Source: Apus apus (Eukaryota; Chordata; Aves; Apodiformes; Apodidae). Taken from it: a DNA stretch of 64,000 nt. Both the position numbers and the translations under genes were made by a program. Positions 51,456-63,868 of this stretch are shown here, piece by piece; positions within the stretch are counted from its first letter, which is position 1, and every line of letters begins with the position of its first letter. The notes under the pieces are model-generated. The model was not told the origin of the DNA and did not search any database. It saw nothing but the letters and a program-made list of their open reading frames with translations. The stretch spans positions 3,276,056 through 3,340,055 of the forward strand of contig NC_067304.1 in the NCBI RefSeq assembly GCF_020740795.1. Direction: 5' to 3'.

Positions 51456-54400
51456 TCAGCAGAGTTCTGTGAATAAGCCCCAGGGCTTTGTGCTGCTTTG
51501 GTTAGATGAACCCGTTTTTCTGTTTTCTGTTCCAGAATGTGGAGTTGTGGCTCTGAAAATAACAGTAGCATATTCCAGAGGCCCTGAGGAAACTGGATTG
51601 CATGGAGGTTCTTGAGTGTGGAAGAAAACTTGAGGTGAAGGCTGCACATTGGCATAGATAACATCTTCAGGCTTCAGTGGAGGTTGGTGCCTTATGACAG
51701 CATATGTTGTACTATCATTCACTTCCCCATCTGGCATCCTACTTGCTTTGTTTCTTCTGTCCTTCTGAGAAACCATGAAGAAGGAGAAGTTAAAAAGAAA
51801 CTTGGTGGTTTTTTGCTTCTGAATATGAGTCTCAGTTCATTTATGTGGGTCAGCAGGACAGGGATCAAACAAAGGAATGTGGGATTTCTGACAGTGTCTT
51901 ACCTGCAGTGCTGCTTGGCTGGAAGAAGGATGTCTGCCAAAGTCCATCCCTTTTCCTGCCATGAAGGACAGAATCTCCTTTGAGTGTAACACCTTTACCT
52001 TTGCATTTTAAAAATCACTGCACCTAGAATCTCTTCCCTGCAATTTAACTCACGTCTTGCTTTTCACTCTCAGCTCAGCCTCATTGCCTCTGTGGACAAT
52101 GATTGCTATTAAGAGACCTTCATTACATTCAGGGACAACAACATGTAGGGGCAGAAAAACTAGACAAGAAGATTAGGGAGCTTTACCTGCCCTTTTCCTT
52201 CTAACGTAAGTGGTGATGAGGAGTATAACAGTAGCAATCAGGGCAGCTGTAGGCAGGAAGGAACACGGCACCAGAAGAGCATAGAGGGTCCTGCAGGGAA
52301 AACCATCATATCTCCATTACTGTTTACAGCACTGGAGGTGATTAGGTTAATTTGGGAGGGGATTTTGTGTGTTTGAAAATTGATTATGGTTCCAGAATAA
52401 AAATTCAGCATGCAAATGCTGTCTCTAAACAAGCATGGTTCTGTGAGGTCAGTACTGATCTACAGCCACAGAGGATCCATCCAAGGTGTATTTTCTTGGG
52501 CACTTGGTAAGCTTGAGGAATTCTGAGGAGCTTGAATTCTCTCCTTGCAGTCATTTGCAGTGCTACCAAATCCAAAAGCATCCCTCATCAGGATGCAGGA
52601 GGCCTTCTCATGGTCTGTCTTTGATCAGGAACATTAATAGGTTCACCTTTGATCAGGCCTGGTAATAACTCTCATCTGATATAGTAAGTTGTTTAGCTGG
52701 GATTGGTCTTAGGCTGTTCTGTATGTACAAAAGGCAAAGTCCTTGTAGCATTGCATGGACCATATAGTTCTTAAGAACACAGTCAAACTGAGCATCTTCA
52801 ATAGCAGCCTCCCCTAGTGCTCTTGAAAATGAGAGGAACCTTCTACAGCATGTCATGGAACTGGGGGAAGTTGGACTAAGCTCTGCAGGGGAGAAAGGGA
52901 AGCCTCTTTGTGTGTATGTTTGTGTGCAAGCACATCTCAGGTGTTTGTCACACTGCTCCTCCAATCCTGTGTGCAGCCAGAATGCTGTACTTGGAGTGTG
53001 GGAGTCTGTGGTGTTTACCTCTGATCCTTACTGCTGTCATCTGTGGAGTTGGTGACATCCCCCTTCTTAGTGGGAAATGCAGTGGTCTGTAAGCCTGCTT
53101 CCTGATTACAATTTTCCCCTTAAAAAAAAAAAAAACAACAAAACAAACAAACCAACAAACAAACAACGAAACAAGAGCAAGTGATTTTACTGTGTCAATC
53201 CATCCTTCGTGAATTTTTCTCATGCTAGAAAATCCTGCTTTGCAAGTTTTGTAGAAAGTCCAGAGTTACTGCTTGCTTCTTGGCTATGAAATTGGGAAGC
53301 TGCATAAGGATATTCATCCTGTGCAATTAACCAGTAAAAGAAGGTTAGTTAATGTAGTTGGATCACAAGAATGGGATTAACCAGCTCCTCAGGTGAGAGC
53401 TGGGAGTTTTGTTTAGGTTGTTGAGCCTAAAGTACATGTTATCAGTGTATTTAAATGAAAACATCAAGTGTAGGCCCAGCCAGAGAGCCAGTAGTAAGTA
53501 GCTAGTAAGACAAGAACAGACATACTCTGATTCCAGTTTTCTTCCCCTTTGGGCTGTGGTCCTCTGGTTTGTTTTTTTTCATTCTTGCAAAATGTTTGAG
53601 ACTTGGTTGCACGTTGCCTTGGAAAATCTGCCTATTGGATAACTATATCATGTGCAGAGGGACAAATGAGATTTTGGTCTGCTTTCCTTACCAGTTTGGG
53701 TTCTGTGTCACATCAAAGGGAAAGGACAGCTCCTGCAGGAGACAGGTTTTGTAGAGAGTACAGCTCAGCCATGAAAATTCACACCACTTTAGAGAATGGT
53801 ATGAAAACTGAGTTGATTATTTGGGCACATCAGTGCTGTCAGAAAGGAAGCATCTTTGAAACCAGATGTGGTTCCCTTCCACACACATATTTTCAAGTCA
53901 CATCAGAAAAATGAAATAACAGCTCCCACCAAGTATCTTCTGTTTTTCTGCTTCCTGCCCTGGCTAAAGGCAGGAAAGGAAGTAAAGTGTTAAAAAAAAT
54001 ACAGAATTTTATTAATGAGCAATGGCAGAGAGATGAGATGAGATGAGATGAACACAGGTAGAAATTCAGGCAATGAGTCAGGTTGCTTGGAGTCTGTTTT
54101 GTCTGCTGATGTAAATGTAAAATATCATTAGTCAATGAAATCAAGCCAGGCTCCCCCTGCCAGCTGGCTGCAATTTGTTTATACCATTAATATGTATCAA
54201 AAATCTGTTTAAAAAAAGGAATTCAGGAGTTATCTGAGTCTCAGGAAATTTCCAGGCTCGGAGGAGAGCTCTTTAACATTGACCTGTAATATTTCTTGTC
54301 AAGCTGTAAGAAATTGCTGACTTTTAGAAGATCATTAATTCTTTGATTAACTCACCCAAAACTTCAAGCATGCTCCTATTCAGTAGTTTGTTTCTCCCCT

Positions 54401-55063
54401 GGAAACAGCTCTCAAGATTATATTCTCCTGAGTCATTAAGTAGGAGCTTTTTCAGCCACACTCTAATAATTTTCCATGAGAAGTCATTCATCATTTCAGT
54501 CTTCCCTACTTTAATGATACCTTGATCAGAGTTACCTCTGACAATAGGTTGACATCTAATTTGGGTCACCGTTTTGCACCAAATAAAATGTTGTAGTTTC
54601 CTGATTTGGCTACCACAGAATAGGGCCAATGCAGGGACAGGAAGTTCTTTTTTGTTTGTTTGTTTGTTTTTGCAAATAGCCTTACAGGTTCTAAAGAAAA
54701 TAGAGTGATGACTCATTAGAGGGAGAAAAGACAGGAAAAAACAGTCCCTGTGGTGGTGTACATCTCACCCAACAAAGGAGCAGAGCTGACATCAGCATAA
54801 AGAGAACTTGCAGAAGACAAAGAAATAACCATCCCAGTCTGAGGAGGGTCTTGACTGGAGCTGGGGTGGCGGCAGCAGATGGAAATTCGGGTTAGTGCTG
54901 CCCCTCCTGAGTGTGGGCTGGGTCAGGTTCCAGGGCTGCTGTTGCAGTTAAATAGCATCGTGCACATAACAGCACAGAGAGCATCCTGTTCCTTGGAGAA
55001 ATGAAGTCTCTGAGCCTTACCTGGTAGTGCCAGCAAGAGCAGCAGGGCTGGAAAGCCTCCCAT
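51456..55063 (-). CDS. TREML1: TREML1 (TLT-1)-like inhibitory receptor, V exon damaged
   Basis: Six coding exons on the minus strand: signal peptide 55063-55021 (MGGFPALLLLLALP), Ig V 54690-54356, stalk 53094-53019, transmembrane 52290-52187, juxtamembrane 51955-51903 and tail 51764-51456. The phase pattern matches TREM2 except at the V exon. Its best acceptor (ttctttag) gives 335 bases, one short of keeping frame, with a CAAA/poly-A tract in between. The V frame (WCKTVTQIRC, NDSGEY) is otherwise open, but the F-strand cysteine expected two residues after the tyrosine is leucine. The transmembrane segment (LIATVILLITTYVRRKR) has no charged residue, so DAP12 pairing is not expected. The tail has TTYAVI, VIYANV and LEYATVIF. 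The last matches YATVIF of human TREML1, a platelet receptor. It sits between NFYA and TREM2 as in mammals. It could be a pseudogene, or an intact gene with an assembly error or another acceptor. Confidence 0.75.
53119..53168. repeat. A-rich CAAA-type simple repeat
   Basis: A run of 13 A followed by degenerate AAC/CAAA units within the intron before the TREML1-like stalk exon. Read on the minus strand it supplies a T-rich stretch upstream of the stalk-exon acceptor at about 53095. Confidence 0.8.
54029..54052. repeat. GAGAT pentanucleotide repeat
   Basis: Four consecutive GAGAT-type units in the intron between the V and stalk exons of the TREML1-like gene. Simple microsatellite. Confidence 0.85.
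54646..54672. repeat. TTTG microsatellite inside TREML1-like V exon
   Basis: A T6 run followed by several TTTG units lies between the predicted acceptor and the recognisable V-domain frame. Repeats of this kind change length easily, so this is the likeliest site of the one-base frame discrepancy in the exon. Confidence 0.85.
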
Positions 55064-57253
55064 CCTGAAGCAGAGAGTGGTTAAGGGCATAGAGGAAAAA
55101 AAAATGTATCGCAGAGCTTCTTTATCACATAAATTCTCCGTTGCAGGGGAAGTTAACTCACTGTCACTTGCAGTTGTCTGCTGCCTAGGGCGATGGTGCC
55201 AGTTGAAAACTGCTGAGGGTATCTTTTAACCGCAATCTCAAGATTACTTCTTGGCTGGGAGGGCTGCACAGTGTTTACTGGCTGCTTTTTGACTTGAAAT
55301 ACATTGTTGTCTAGATAGCCATATTTAGCAATCAGGCTGTGTGGCTGGGAAAGAGAGGCATTTTTGGTCTGTAGCGCTACCTTGCTGTGTTATGGAGCAG
55401 CTTCCAGCTGGCTGTGTTCATCCTCACTGCTGCTTTGCACTTCCATGCATGTTTTATATCCCTTGTTCCCAAAGCCCTTGTACAGTGGAGAAGAACCATG
55501 ACTATGTGATCATAGAGGCAATGGATGGCCCTGCCTGAGGTCTCTTAACAGCTTGGAGCTGGAGCTAGGACCCAGATCTCCTGGTTAGAGCTGCAATTCC
55601 CTTGTTTTATTGCACATCCAGCTGGGTACTGCTGTACCAGATGGGAATACTGGAGGTAGGTGTGTGTCAGCACAGCTGCAGTGGGGTGTGACTGTGTCTG
55701 GGCTAATTCACCCTCTGGAAACAGCAGAAATTACTTTAGACAGAGGACAATCGTGCTTAGCCTGATCTGGTTTGGGGATCTGATCTGCTGTTTCTGCATG
55801 GTGCTAAAGGGAGCTGGCTGGATGTGCTAGTCAGAGCATTTCTGTACACTGGAAACACACCAGCATATTCTAAGTGTTCTCTCTGCTCTGGGTGATGTAT
55901 TATGATCTGGTGTACTCCAGCCCTGTATCGTGAATCCACACCAAGTCAGATAATCAGCTGGATTTTATTTAGCTTTGTAGGCTGTGCAAAGAAGAGAAGT
56001 GTGAATGCCCTTGGGTTTGGTCTTCCTGAGAGATATAAATGCAGCATCACTTTGGGGAGTGATGAACAATGATCACATGCTGGTAACATCCCCTTGAAAG
56101 GGCAGAAAAATACAGGGAGAAAAACAGAGAGACAGTAAATTCTTTGTTCACAAAACCATTTGAGAAATGAGACAGTGTGTTCAGAACTGCATGTAGACTT
56201 CACATCCCTTTCTGTCTTGTTCTGCAGTTCTTCACACCTTTCCACAGGCATTGTTCACCAAGAATCTACACTGTCCAAAGCAATTTTTGAGAGCTGGTCT
56301 TCACCTTGGAAAGACTGAATCCATCACTTGGTACTGCTCTGAGATGACATGAAGTTGATGGGTCTCAGTTCACATCCTGGTGGAATGATACTGGGGATGA
56401 GTATCTGAAATAACTCTGCCTGGTGGTGTGCTGCAGTTACTGGCAGTGACTGGAGATGATAGGAGAACATTGCGTTGGCAAAGGTGTGTCAAAAGCTTCA
56501 GCCTTTAGAGAGTGGAATCTCAGTTAAAAAGCTGATTTCTAGACAAATAGCAATACTAGCTTTCCATACAAACCATCTAGTTCTGGTTATATTTCATTCT
56601 TTTGAGGGAAGCATTCAAGGGTTTTGGAAATATGATAGACACACTGGAAAAAAAACCCTGTTAGTTCTTTTTAACACTGATCTTCAGTGAATCAGGAGAT
56701 TGGAGATGTGAGACAGACCCATGTCTTTCCACTTTTACATTAAGTGGATGTGTTTGTGAATTGCTCAACACATGGTCATTGAGGTGTGTTACCTGAACTT
56801 CTACTTATGGTCGTGGGTGTTTCTGTAGTTTCACTTATAACAAATTATTTGTCAGGAGCTGCGCAGACCAGCAAAGACCTAGCAATGAGCTGTGGAAAAC
56901 CGAGCAGAGCTCTCTCACCTTTACCAGGCCTGGGGAAACATCTCTGCACATAGATAAGTCTGTGCTGGATCTTTTGACAGAAAGATTTCATATTCCTCCT
57001 TTTCCCCTGGCTCTTGATCCCATCCTCTTCCATTAGGTTCAGTGTTACTGGCAGCATCTTTTCAGTTCAGTTGTGTTGGGAAAAGTTGGTCAGTGCCAAT
57101 GAGAAGAGGTGGTGGATGGTGACATTCCCTCTCTAGAGTGATAGGTTCATTGCTACCTATGCTTAGAAGGTGATCTTTTTCTTAGGCAGGAGGCAAAACT
57201 TTGCCTGAAAATGCTCACTGTTCATTCCTCTGTGGATTCCCTTTGGTTTGGTT
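55064..57253. other. Region between TREML1-like gene and TREM2 stop
   Basis: Contains the TREM2 3' UTR (minus strand) and the promoter of the TREML1-like gene. Reverse-strand AATAAA words near 55604 and at about 55964-55969 are candidate TREM2 poly(A) signals. No other gene or repeat is recognised. Confidence 0.5.
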
Positions 57254-60200
57254 CTAAGCAGTGCTCTCCCAGGAGGAGCTGGTTCCATCATGTGCAAGGT
57301 CACCAGTGAAAGAGTGGACCTGCTGCTCATTCAAGCTTGGGTTCTTCTGCTCTGTGTCTCTGCTCTTTCTGCTGTAGCCAATGATGAAGATCAGCACAGC
57401 CACCATGAACTTTGTAACCAGGAATCCAGCAATGATGTAGAAGACAGTGAAATGAGCTTCAGGAGGGATGCTGTGGGGAACAGTGAAGGGGATGGTTCAA
57501 CCTTTAAATAAACTCTTGCAGTGCACAATGTGTAGATGGCAACATCTCCTGCAACAGGCACAGCAGAGCCCAGGAGTTTAGAACAACTATAATCACATAT
57601 GGGTAAATGATGACCTGCAGTTACTGTTTTGCTTGGCACTGCAGTACTGCATTTTCTGGATTAGAATAAAACTGCTGTTTAGAAACCATACAACAGCTCT
57701 GAGAATTGTCATGTATTAGGAAGAGGTAAGTAACATGCCTGTGGTGGTATTCCTCTCAGCTTCAAATGGGGTTGCTGATGCTATTCTGCCTTAGTCCTAG
57801 GAAGCCTAGAGATCACAGCATGAAAAGGTGTTTTGTGCCTTACCTGGAGATGCTCTGCACAGCACTAGGCTCCTCTGGCATTTGGGTCTCCAGGACAGCT
57901 GATGATACAAGCAGAACAGCTTAGTCTGAGGATGTTTCTAGGTGTCACCAACACCAGTGCCCCAGCTGGGCACAGATAACCAGGGTGAGGTTGGACACTG
58001 GGCTGTGTGCTAGAAGATTCATGGGCATAGCAGTGAGGGGATGACATGTGCTAGATGTCCTGTAACAGTGAGGTCATGTTGCTGTAAATCAGGAACTAAA
58101 AAGAGGCAACGAAACACGGTACCTCCTTAGAGTAAGGCAAAAGTAGATGTTTACTAAAGTGAGGACCTGGCATCTGCAGGCAGATGTGAAATTTAAGTAG
58201 GAGCTCAGGAACTCATGCAACTCAGGGCCTCAGGACGTACCTGTCAGCACTTCCACTTGCACCTTCCTTAAGCTGTTTGATTCCCCCAGGAAGTCAGATT
58301 TGCACTGGTACAGCCCAGCATCCTGCTTCTTGAGTTGCTTCATGGTCACTGTCAGGACCCCTTCATGGACATTGTCACTGATAGAGGTGGTACCATTCCT
58401 GTTCCTCAAGAAGGGCAGCCAGAAGCGTCGGGCACTCACCACATGCTGGCACTTGGTCTGGTCGATCTGCTTGCACCAGCTCTTCTCTCTCCAGCGCTGC
58501 TGCCAGGGGTTGTAGGTGCAGTTGACAGAAATGGTGCCCCCCTCCATTCCGTACACCACAGTGATGTTCTCTGCAGCACAGGATGCTAGGAGGGAAGGGG
58601 AAAGTGGTGAGCCAAGACTCCTTCCTCTCTCCCTTTCCACTATGTTTATGCCAAATGTCGTTTTTTTCTCTCAGAGCTCTCGTGGTGGGTGCTGCCAACT
58701 GTAGGGCTGTTACCTGTTTGCATCCCCCAGGAAACATACAGGGTGCTCAGTCTTGGTTCAGACTTTCTTGAAATAATGTCTGTAGTGATCCCTCTGTCCA
58801 GTATGTTATTTGGCTCTTGCCAGGCAGCTGTTCTTGTGTGGGGACTGAGGAAATGAGGAGGTATCAGTTTCATTAATATTCCCAGGTTTTCTGAAGCTCA
58901 GGAAATTTTGGTCCTTGACTTCCTTTCTGGCCCTGTGGTGATTGCTCTGGATTACAGGCCTGAGCTCAACCCCATCACACTTTCTGTAATCATTGGGCTC
59001 CTGCCCAGTAAAGGGAAGCAGTTTGTCAGCATGATTAGGGCATTAAATAGAACTTGCATTTTCCTCTGGTCCTGAGGAGCATGAAGCTGGGCATTCAGGT
59101 CGATCGAGTTGGCATCAGGCAAAGTGTCTTGATTTTTACAAGCTCTTTTTACAAGGAAGCTCATAAAAACCAGAGCTTGACCCAATACTGGTAGATTATT
59201 TCTGTTTAACTCTGGCTAGATGGGTCCTGCTGTTACACCCCTGCTGTGCAACCTGCATCCTGCTTACTTGCATACAACTGAAACAAGGCAACTTGCTTCA
59301 GGTTTTGGCCTTGAGCTCAGCCCTTTAACATACATTCAGAGATGGAGAGTTAGCTCTGGAGTACCCTCTGCTGCAGAAAACATCCCTTGCAATAAATGCC
59401 CGTGAAGTTTATCCCCAATATAAGGCTCTTTACACAGACAGACTGAAAAACACAGCACTGGAAAATGCTACCATCACAATGACACCTACAAACCAGGGGC
59501 CAGGTAGCTGTTTAGGAGTTTGCTTCTTAATCTCACTCCTAATTTCTAAGTCCAGGGTTTTAGCAAATTTTTTTTTTGTTAATATCCTACTAATTTTAAT
59601 CATGTTGACAACTGGTCTTTGGCTGCTTCTTTGTTGTTTTTCGTTGGTGGGATTTGGGTGGTTTTTTGCCTTAGTTCCTTATTTCTAATTTCCATTCCTT
59701 TTTATGGTAAGTGAAGGCAGAGGGGATAGTCTGAGCTATTAATACTTCTAGAGAGAAGTGCAGTGTGGTGCTTCAGGAAATCTCTGTACTCCTGGTGAAA
59801 AAATTCAGAGATGCCTTCTGTGAAACCGTAAGTAATGATACAACAGAGTAAAGTAAAACACAGGCTTTTGTGAGGACTTCATGCTGGCTGAGTCTTTTAA
59901 CAAGACTTTTAAAAATAATTTCAACTATTCAAAGTGAATGGTAAACTAAAAAATCTGGAGATCTTTCAGGCTTGATTAAAAGGTGGTGTAAAAATGGATC
60001 TGTGCTCTCCAACAGCCCTGGGGCTTGGGGTTTTGATTTTGTTCTAAATAAAAACAACATTGCAAAGTATCCCTTGATCAGAGTTATGGCATTTAAAGAT
60101 TTGCTGATGCCCCTGTGGAAAGTTTTGTGTCATTATCTTTTCAACCAGTTCTGCTGACAGATCAGTTATGATTTGTGTTCCCCCTCCTTTCTTGTGTGCT

Positions 60201-61038
60201 ACTGAAAAAAGCATAAAGGACTTTTTTCCAAACTAATTCAGGTTTTTGAGACAGGTTTCTGTGCTCTCAAAGCCTGAATCCATTGCTTTCCTTGCACTGC
60301 TACAAGTATAGGGTCCCCAAAGTGTGGCTGGGGAGAGAACACCAGCTGTGTCCTGTGCCTTGTTTCTCATTTCAGTACTTTCCAGGCTGAAAATAGTCAG
60401 GTGCCCAATATTTCAGAAGTGTCCCCTTCACTGAGCTTTATTTTTATCCTCTGGAACCCTAAATGCTGCAATTTACATTCAAAGGCACACAAATGCAAAC
60501 AAATAGGATTTTGCCATTTCACATTTCCTTCTGAGAAGGCATGCAAGACTTCTGTGAACTGTTTCCTGTTCTAACTCAAAAGGATCCCTGAAAAACAGAG
60601 CACTTGGATCACCACTGGCCCTTTGTTAAATTAAGGAAAAAGGGCAAAGTCCAAGAAAGGATTCTGACATCCTTGCAGTATGGCTGGGGAGGAAGAGGAG
60701 AGGGCAGGACAACACTGCACTGCTTCAGGTTCCCTCAGCTTGCATTGCATTGGACCTTGCAGTGTATAGACAGGCAGTAAGACATTTTATCCATAAGAAA
60801 TGTTTCTGTTGATCTTCCAAAGACCTGCACTCTACAGCAAAGATGCCTTTGCATCTGGAGTGCTGCTGTGTTTCAAGCCCTGTGCAATATTTTCTCCCTG
60901 CATTTTCAGTAATCTCATACCAGGTGCAGGTAGTTTTGCACCAATCTTTTACCCTCTCTGTTAGCTGAAACCCAAGGCCATGTATGCTTTCTTACCTGAG
61001 CAGAAGACCAAGAAGAGGAAGTGCATGAGCTTCTCCAT
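57254..61038 (-). CDS. TREM2: TREM2, activating myeloid receptor
   Basis: Four coding exons on the minus strand: 61038-60996, 58585-58241, 57898-57844 and 57470-57254, phases 1-1-2, 219 residues (human 230). The first encodes the signal peptide (MEKLMHFLFLVFCS). The second is one V-type Ig domain, residues 15-129, with the canonical Cys37-Cys109 pair, the extra Cys52-Cys60 pair and N-glycosylation sequons NIT (Asn21) and NGT (Asn78). A short stalk follows. The last exon holds the transmembrane helix with Lys168 (GFLVTKFMVAVLIF), the residue that pairs with the aspartate of DAP12/TYROBP, and a tail without tyrosine motifs. TREM2 binds lipids, lipoproteins and apoptotic debris on macrophages, osteoclasts and microglia and signals through DAP12-SYK. 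The third exon could instead start 24 bases later in the same frame. Alignment to human TREM2 is clear across the V domain (DAGLYQC, LRKV.VEVL). Confidence 0.93.
58586..60995 (-). other. TREM2 intron 1
   Basis: A 2.4 kb intron between the signal-peptide and V exons. No recognised repeat, exon or RNA gene. Confidence 0.7.
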
Positions 61039-63661
61039 GTCAGCTGAGCAGAGAAGGGGCAAGAGAGGAGTCTGGAGAAAAGTGAGAAGGGCTCTTGCCC
61101 AAGAACTGCTTTGCTTTCCTCCCAGCCTTGCTGTGCCGGAAGGAATGAGCACAGGAACTTGGCATCTTTTTCATCCTGCATATTGCACAATTCAGCAGGG
61201 ACAGGCGTTTCTCTTGTGGGCATTTCCCTCTTCAGGCATCAGCATTGCCCACTGACAGCCACCATTTAGTCTAGACAGCCTGAAAGAAAGCATCATGTGA
61301 TGGGCTGAAACCATGGTGCTGGGAGTCCCTCTGAGCTCAGCCATGGTGCTGCCCAACAGAGCAGGCTTTCCATGCAAGCTTTGCTTGGGGGGACTTTCTG
61401 GAAAGCTGAATAGGAAAGAGTGGCTCTCATCAGGACTCTGCAGGTAGCTCAGTCAGCATCAAAGGGGTGAAGAGAGGGCAAGGACATCATCTAGGGGTTC
61501 ATCTTCAGGGGAAAGGAGGTTTAGAAGAGCCTGTGCATGAAGCATCCCTATTTAACACGTGACCAGGGTCAGGAAGACAAGAACACTGCTGAGTGAAGCT
61601 GTGAGGTGCTTTAGATGAGTGAAACAGACACCTTGCAGAAAGGACATAAGATCAAGGGATGGGAGCATTGATTCAGAGCCCATTGGTCAGCACTGCAGTT
61701 AAGGGAGCCTACTTTAGTGTTAGCATACTGGTGTGCTGTGGATGGCTTACTCTGATCAGAAGCAACTGTCTCCCCAGAAATGTCTCTTTCATTCCATTGT
61801 TTTCTCTCACTCTTCCACTGTTTGACTCAGTGTAACTGACTGCATGAAGAGTAAATAGGGGAATCTTGGGCTGGATGAACCATTTACAGAACCATTTTAT
61901 TTTCTTTCCGTCATTTCAAGTTAAACATGTCAACTCTGAAAATCTCAAAAAATTGCTCAGCTTCCCTGCTCCAGCCATAGCAGTAGAAGCCTATTGGATT
62001 TGACTGGCTTGTGAACAGGGAGTGGGTCAGGCCCCTTTAATTTGCCATTTGTCTGCAGAGCTTGCTGCAACCGAAGTACTAGGTTTCTGGGCTTTTGGAG
62101 AAATTGAGCTGAGCCCCAGCAAGCCCATTTCATGTTGCTCCCCACATGATTGCTAAATAAAGGCAGCAAATGTGTCATTTGAAGTATTTTCAGCACAGAG
62201 AGGGAAGTAACGGTATCCATTTCCAAGGCTCTGATGAGCTCTCCCATGAAACTGCACATGCATTTCTCTCCTGTGACTCTAGAAGAAGCCACGAAAGCTT
62301 GTTTTCTATGGTGTAGCCAAAAAAATGAAAAGTGCTGGAAGCAGACGTGCTGGTTTGGTCTTCCAAGGAACTTAGAAGGAACCAGCTGCACTGGTGAATA
62401 GGCTGGGAAGGGCTGTTTAAAGTACAGGACAGTGTTGCAAAAGAACAGAGCCACATCTGAGACTGGGTGGATAGGAAATCCAGAAGAGATGAAAAGATGC
62501 CTCATAACAATGAAGGCAAGAGACCAAGTGCATTGGAAAAACATGTTTTATAGTTTATGGAATGATTATTCAGGGTAGCAGAGTCTGATGAGGTCCCAGG
62601 CAGTTCAGTGTTCCTGTGGCAGCTGCTGTGGATGACCCTGAGAGGAAATTCAGCCCTCAAGCTTGGAAATAATTGAGCTGTCCAGAGGGTTACAGTTTTG
62701 GAGGCTCCCAGTAGTGTAATCCATAGCAGCCACTGTGAATCCATCCCACAAGCCTCTGCACTCCCTGAAGGGACACTTGCACACACACTCATAAATGCCA
62801 TCACCTTCATCACCTTCATCCCCTCCCACCCTCAAGCTCCAGCATGCACAGTCTATTTCCTGATTTACAGCTAAACATTTAGATTTATTTTGAAAGCCTC
62901 TTACGCTCTTACTTCTTACCTAAGCAGATGGATACATTTCAGTTATAGTAGAATTAGCATTAAGTCTAAAAATGTGTATGTATAACTTCTAAGCATCCTT
63001 GTCATTTCATATCTACATGACCTTCTGGTGCTCAGGTTCATGCAGCACAGTCCTCAGTTTGCAAAGCAGCATATCATCCTGTTGCAATACCCACCCCCAA
63101 GATATTTGCCTTCAGGCAGATGCTGGTTCTGCTTTTTCCTATAACCCAGTGCTCAGTTTCGCCATTCATTACATGGCAAGTGAACATGTTTGCAGCAATG
63201 TTAGAGTTTTATCCTTACAGCACTGGAATGAGTTTGCTTGGCCATAATAGCTGAACCCTTAGAAGTGGAGAAGTGGGATAGAGTTTCTACCAGTGAAAAG
63301 AGCTGAAATACCAAACCCACCCATGGCCAGACAAATCTTGCTCTTTTTCAAATTGTCGGTCCTTCACACCTGCCTCTCCAAAAGAGTCTGCATTTTAATG
63401 GGACTGAAGAAGGCAGATGTGCAAGGGATCCTGAGAAACACCCAGCACCTCTGTCTGGCCTGATTGAATCTGCACGCTTGTGGCAAAATTCTCTGCTGGT
63501 TTCTAATAGGAGGGAGGTCTTAAAATGCATAGGCAACATATACATGGCAGCAAAAACTTAGATCTTTCCCCAGTGTCCATCTACACACCTTCTACTCCTC
63601 ATTCTCACTTTGTATTCCAGCTCTTTTCTGCCATTTCTGGATTGTTTGGGGATTCTGTGCT
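61039..63661. other. Region upstream of TREM2
   Basis: Contains the TREM2 promoter and 5' UTR, and the 3' UTR of the next minus-strand receptor. No TATA box is obvious near the TREM2 start. A minus-strand open frame of 195 codons (61957-62544) has no family resemblance, and a run of that length is not surprising by chance in 64 kb. No repeat recognised. Confidence 0.5.
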
Positions 63662-63868
63662 TTATACTTTGTTATTTGTTGGTAACTCCTTGAGTGCAAT
63701 GGTAGCATATTCCACATTTTCATCTTTAGGTTTCCTGTGAGTCTGACTTGATTCAACATTGCAGTAGACAGGATCCTCAGGGCTCAGTCGGGATTTAAAG
63801 TTCAGGGTAACATAGTCTAGGTCTTTACTGTCAACCTTGGGACTTTCCATTCTTTCAGTGCTGCCAAG
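63662..63868 (-). CDS. Third TREM-family inhibitory receptor, tail exon only (partial)
   Basis: Last coding exon of a minus-strand gene that continues beyond 64000. The acceptor ctttttatag precedes 63868. The frame is phase 0 and reads LGSTERMESPKV and onward for 68 residues to a stop at 63662-63664. Three tyrosine motifs follow: LDYVTL, PVYCNV and VEYATI, the first and third fitting the ITIM pattern (I/V/L-x-Y-x-x-L/V/I). Phase, length and motif spacing match the tail exon of the TREML1-like gene at 51.5 kb, including a shared PED..Y.NV block, so the two tails are related by duplication. The position after TREM2 fits a TREML2 or chicken TREM-B type gene. I do not assign a symbol because the Ig domain is outside the window. 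The 132 bases from 63869 to the edge are intron. Confidence 0.75.
   Translation of the reverse strand, partial: LGSTERMESPKVDSKDLDYVTLNFKSRLSPEDPVYCNVESSQTHRKPKDENVEYATIALKELPTNNKV

Noticed and set aside
61957-62544. Minus-strand open frame of 195 codons upstream of TREM2
   Set aside because: No family resemblance, no splice or Kozak support, and a length compatible with chance.
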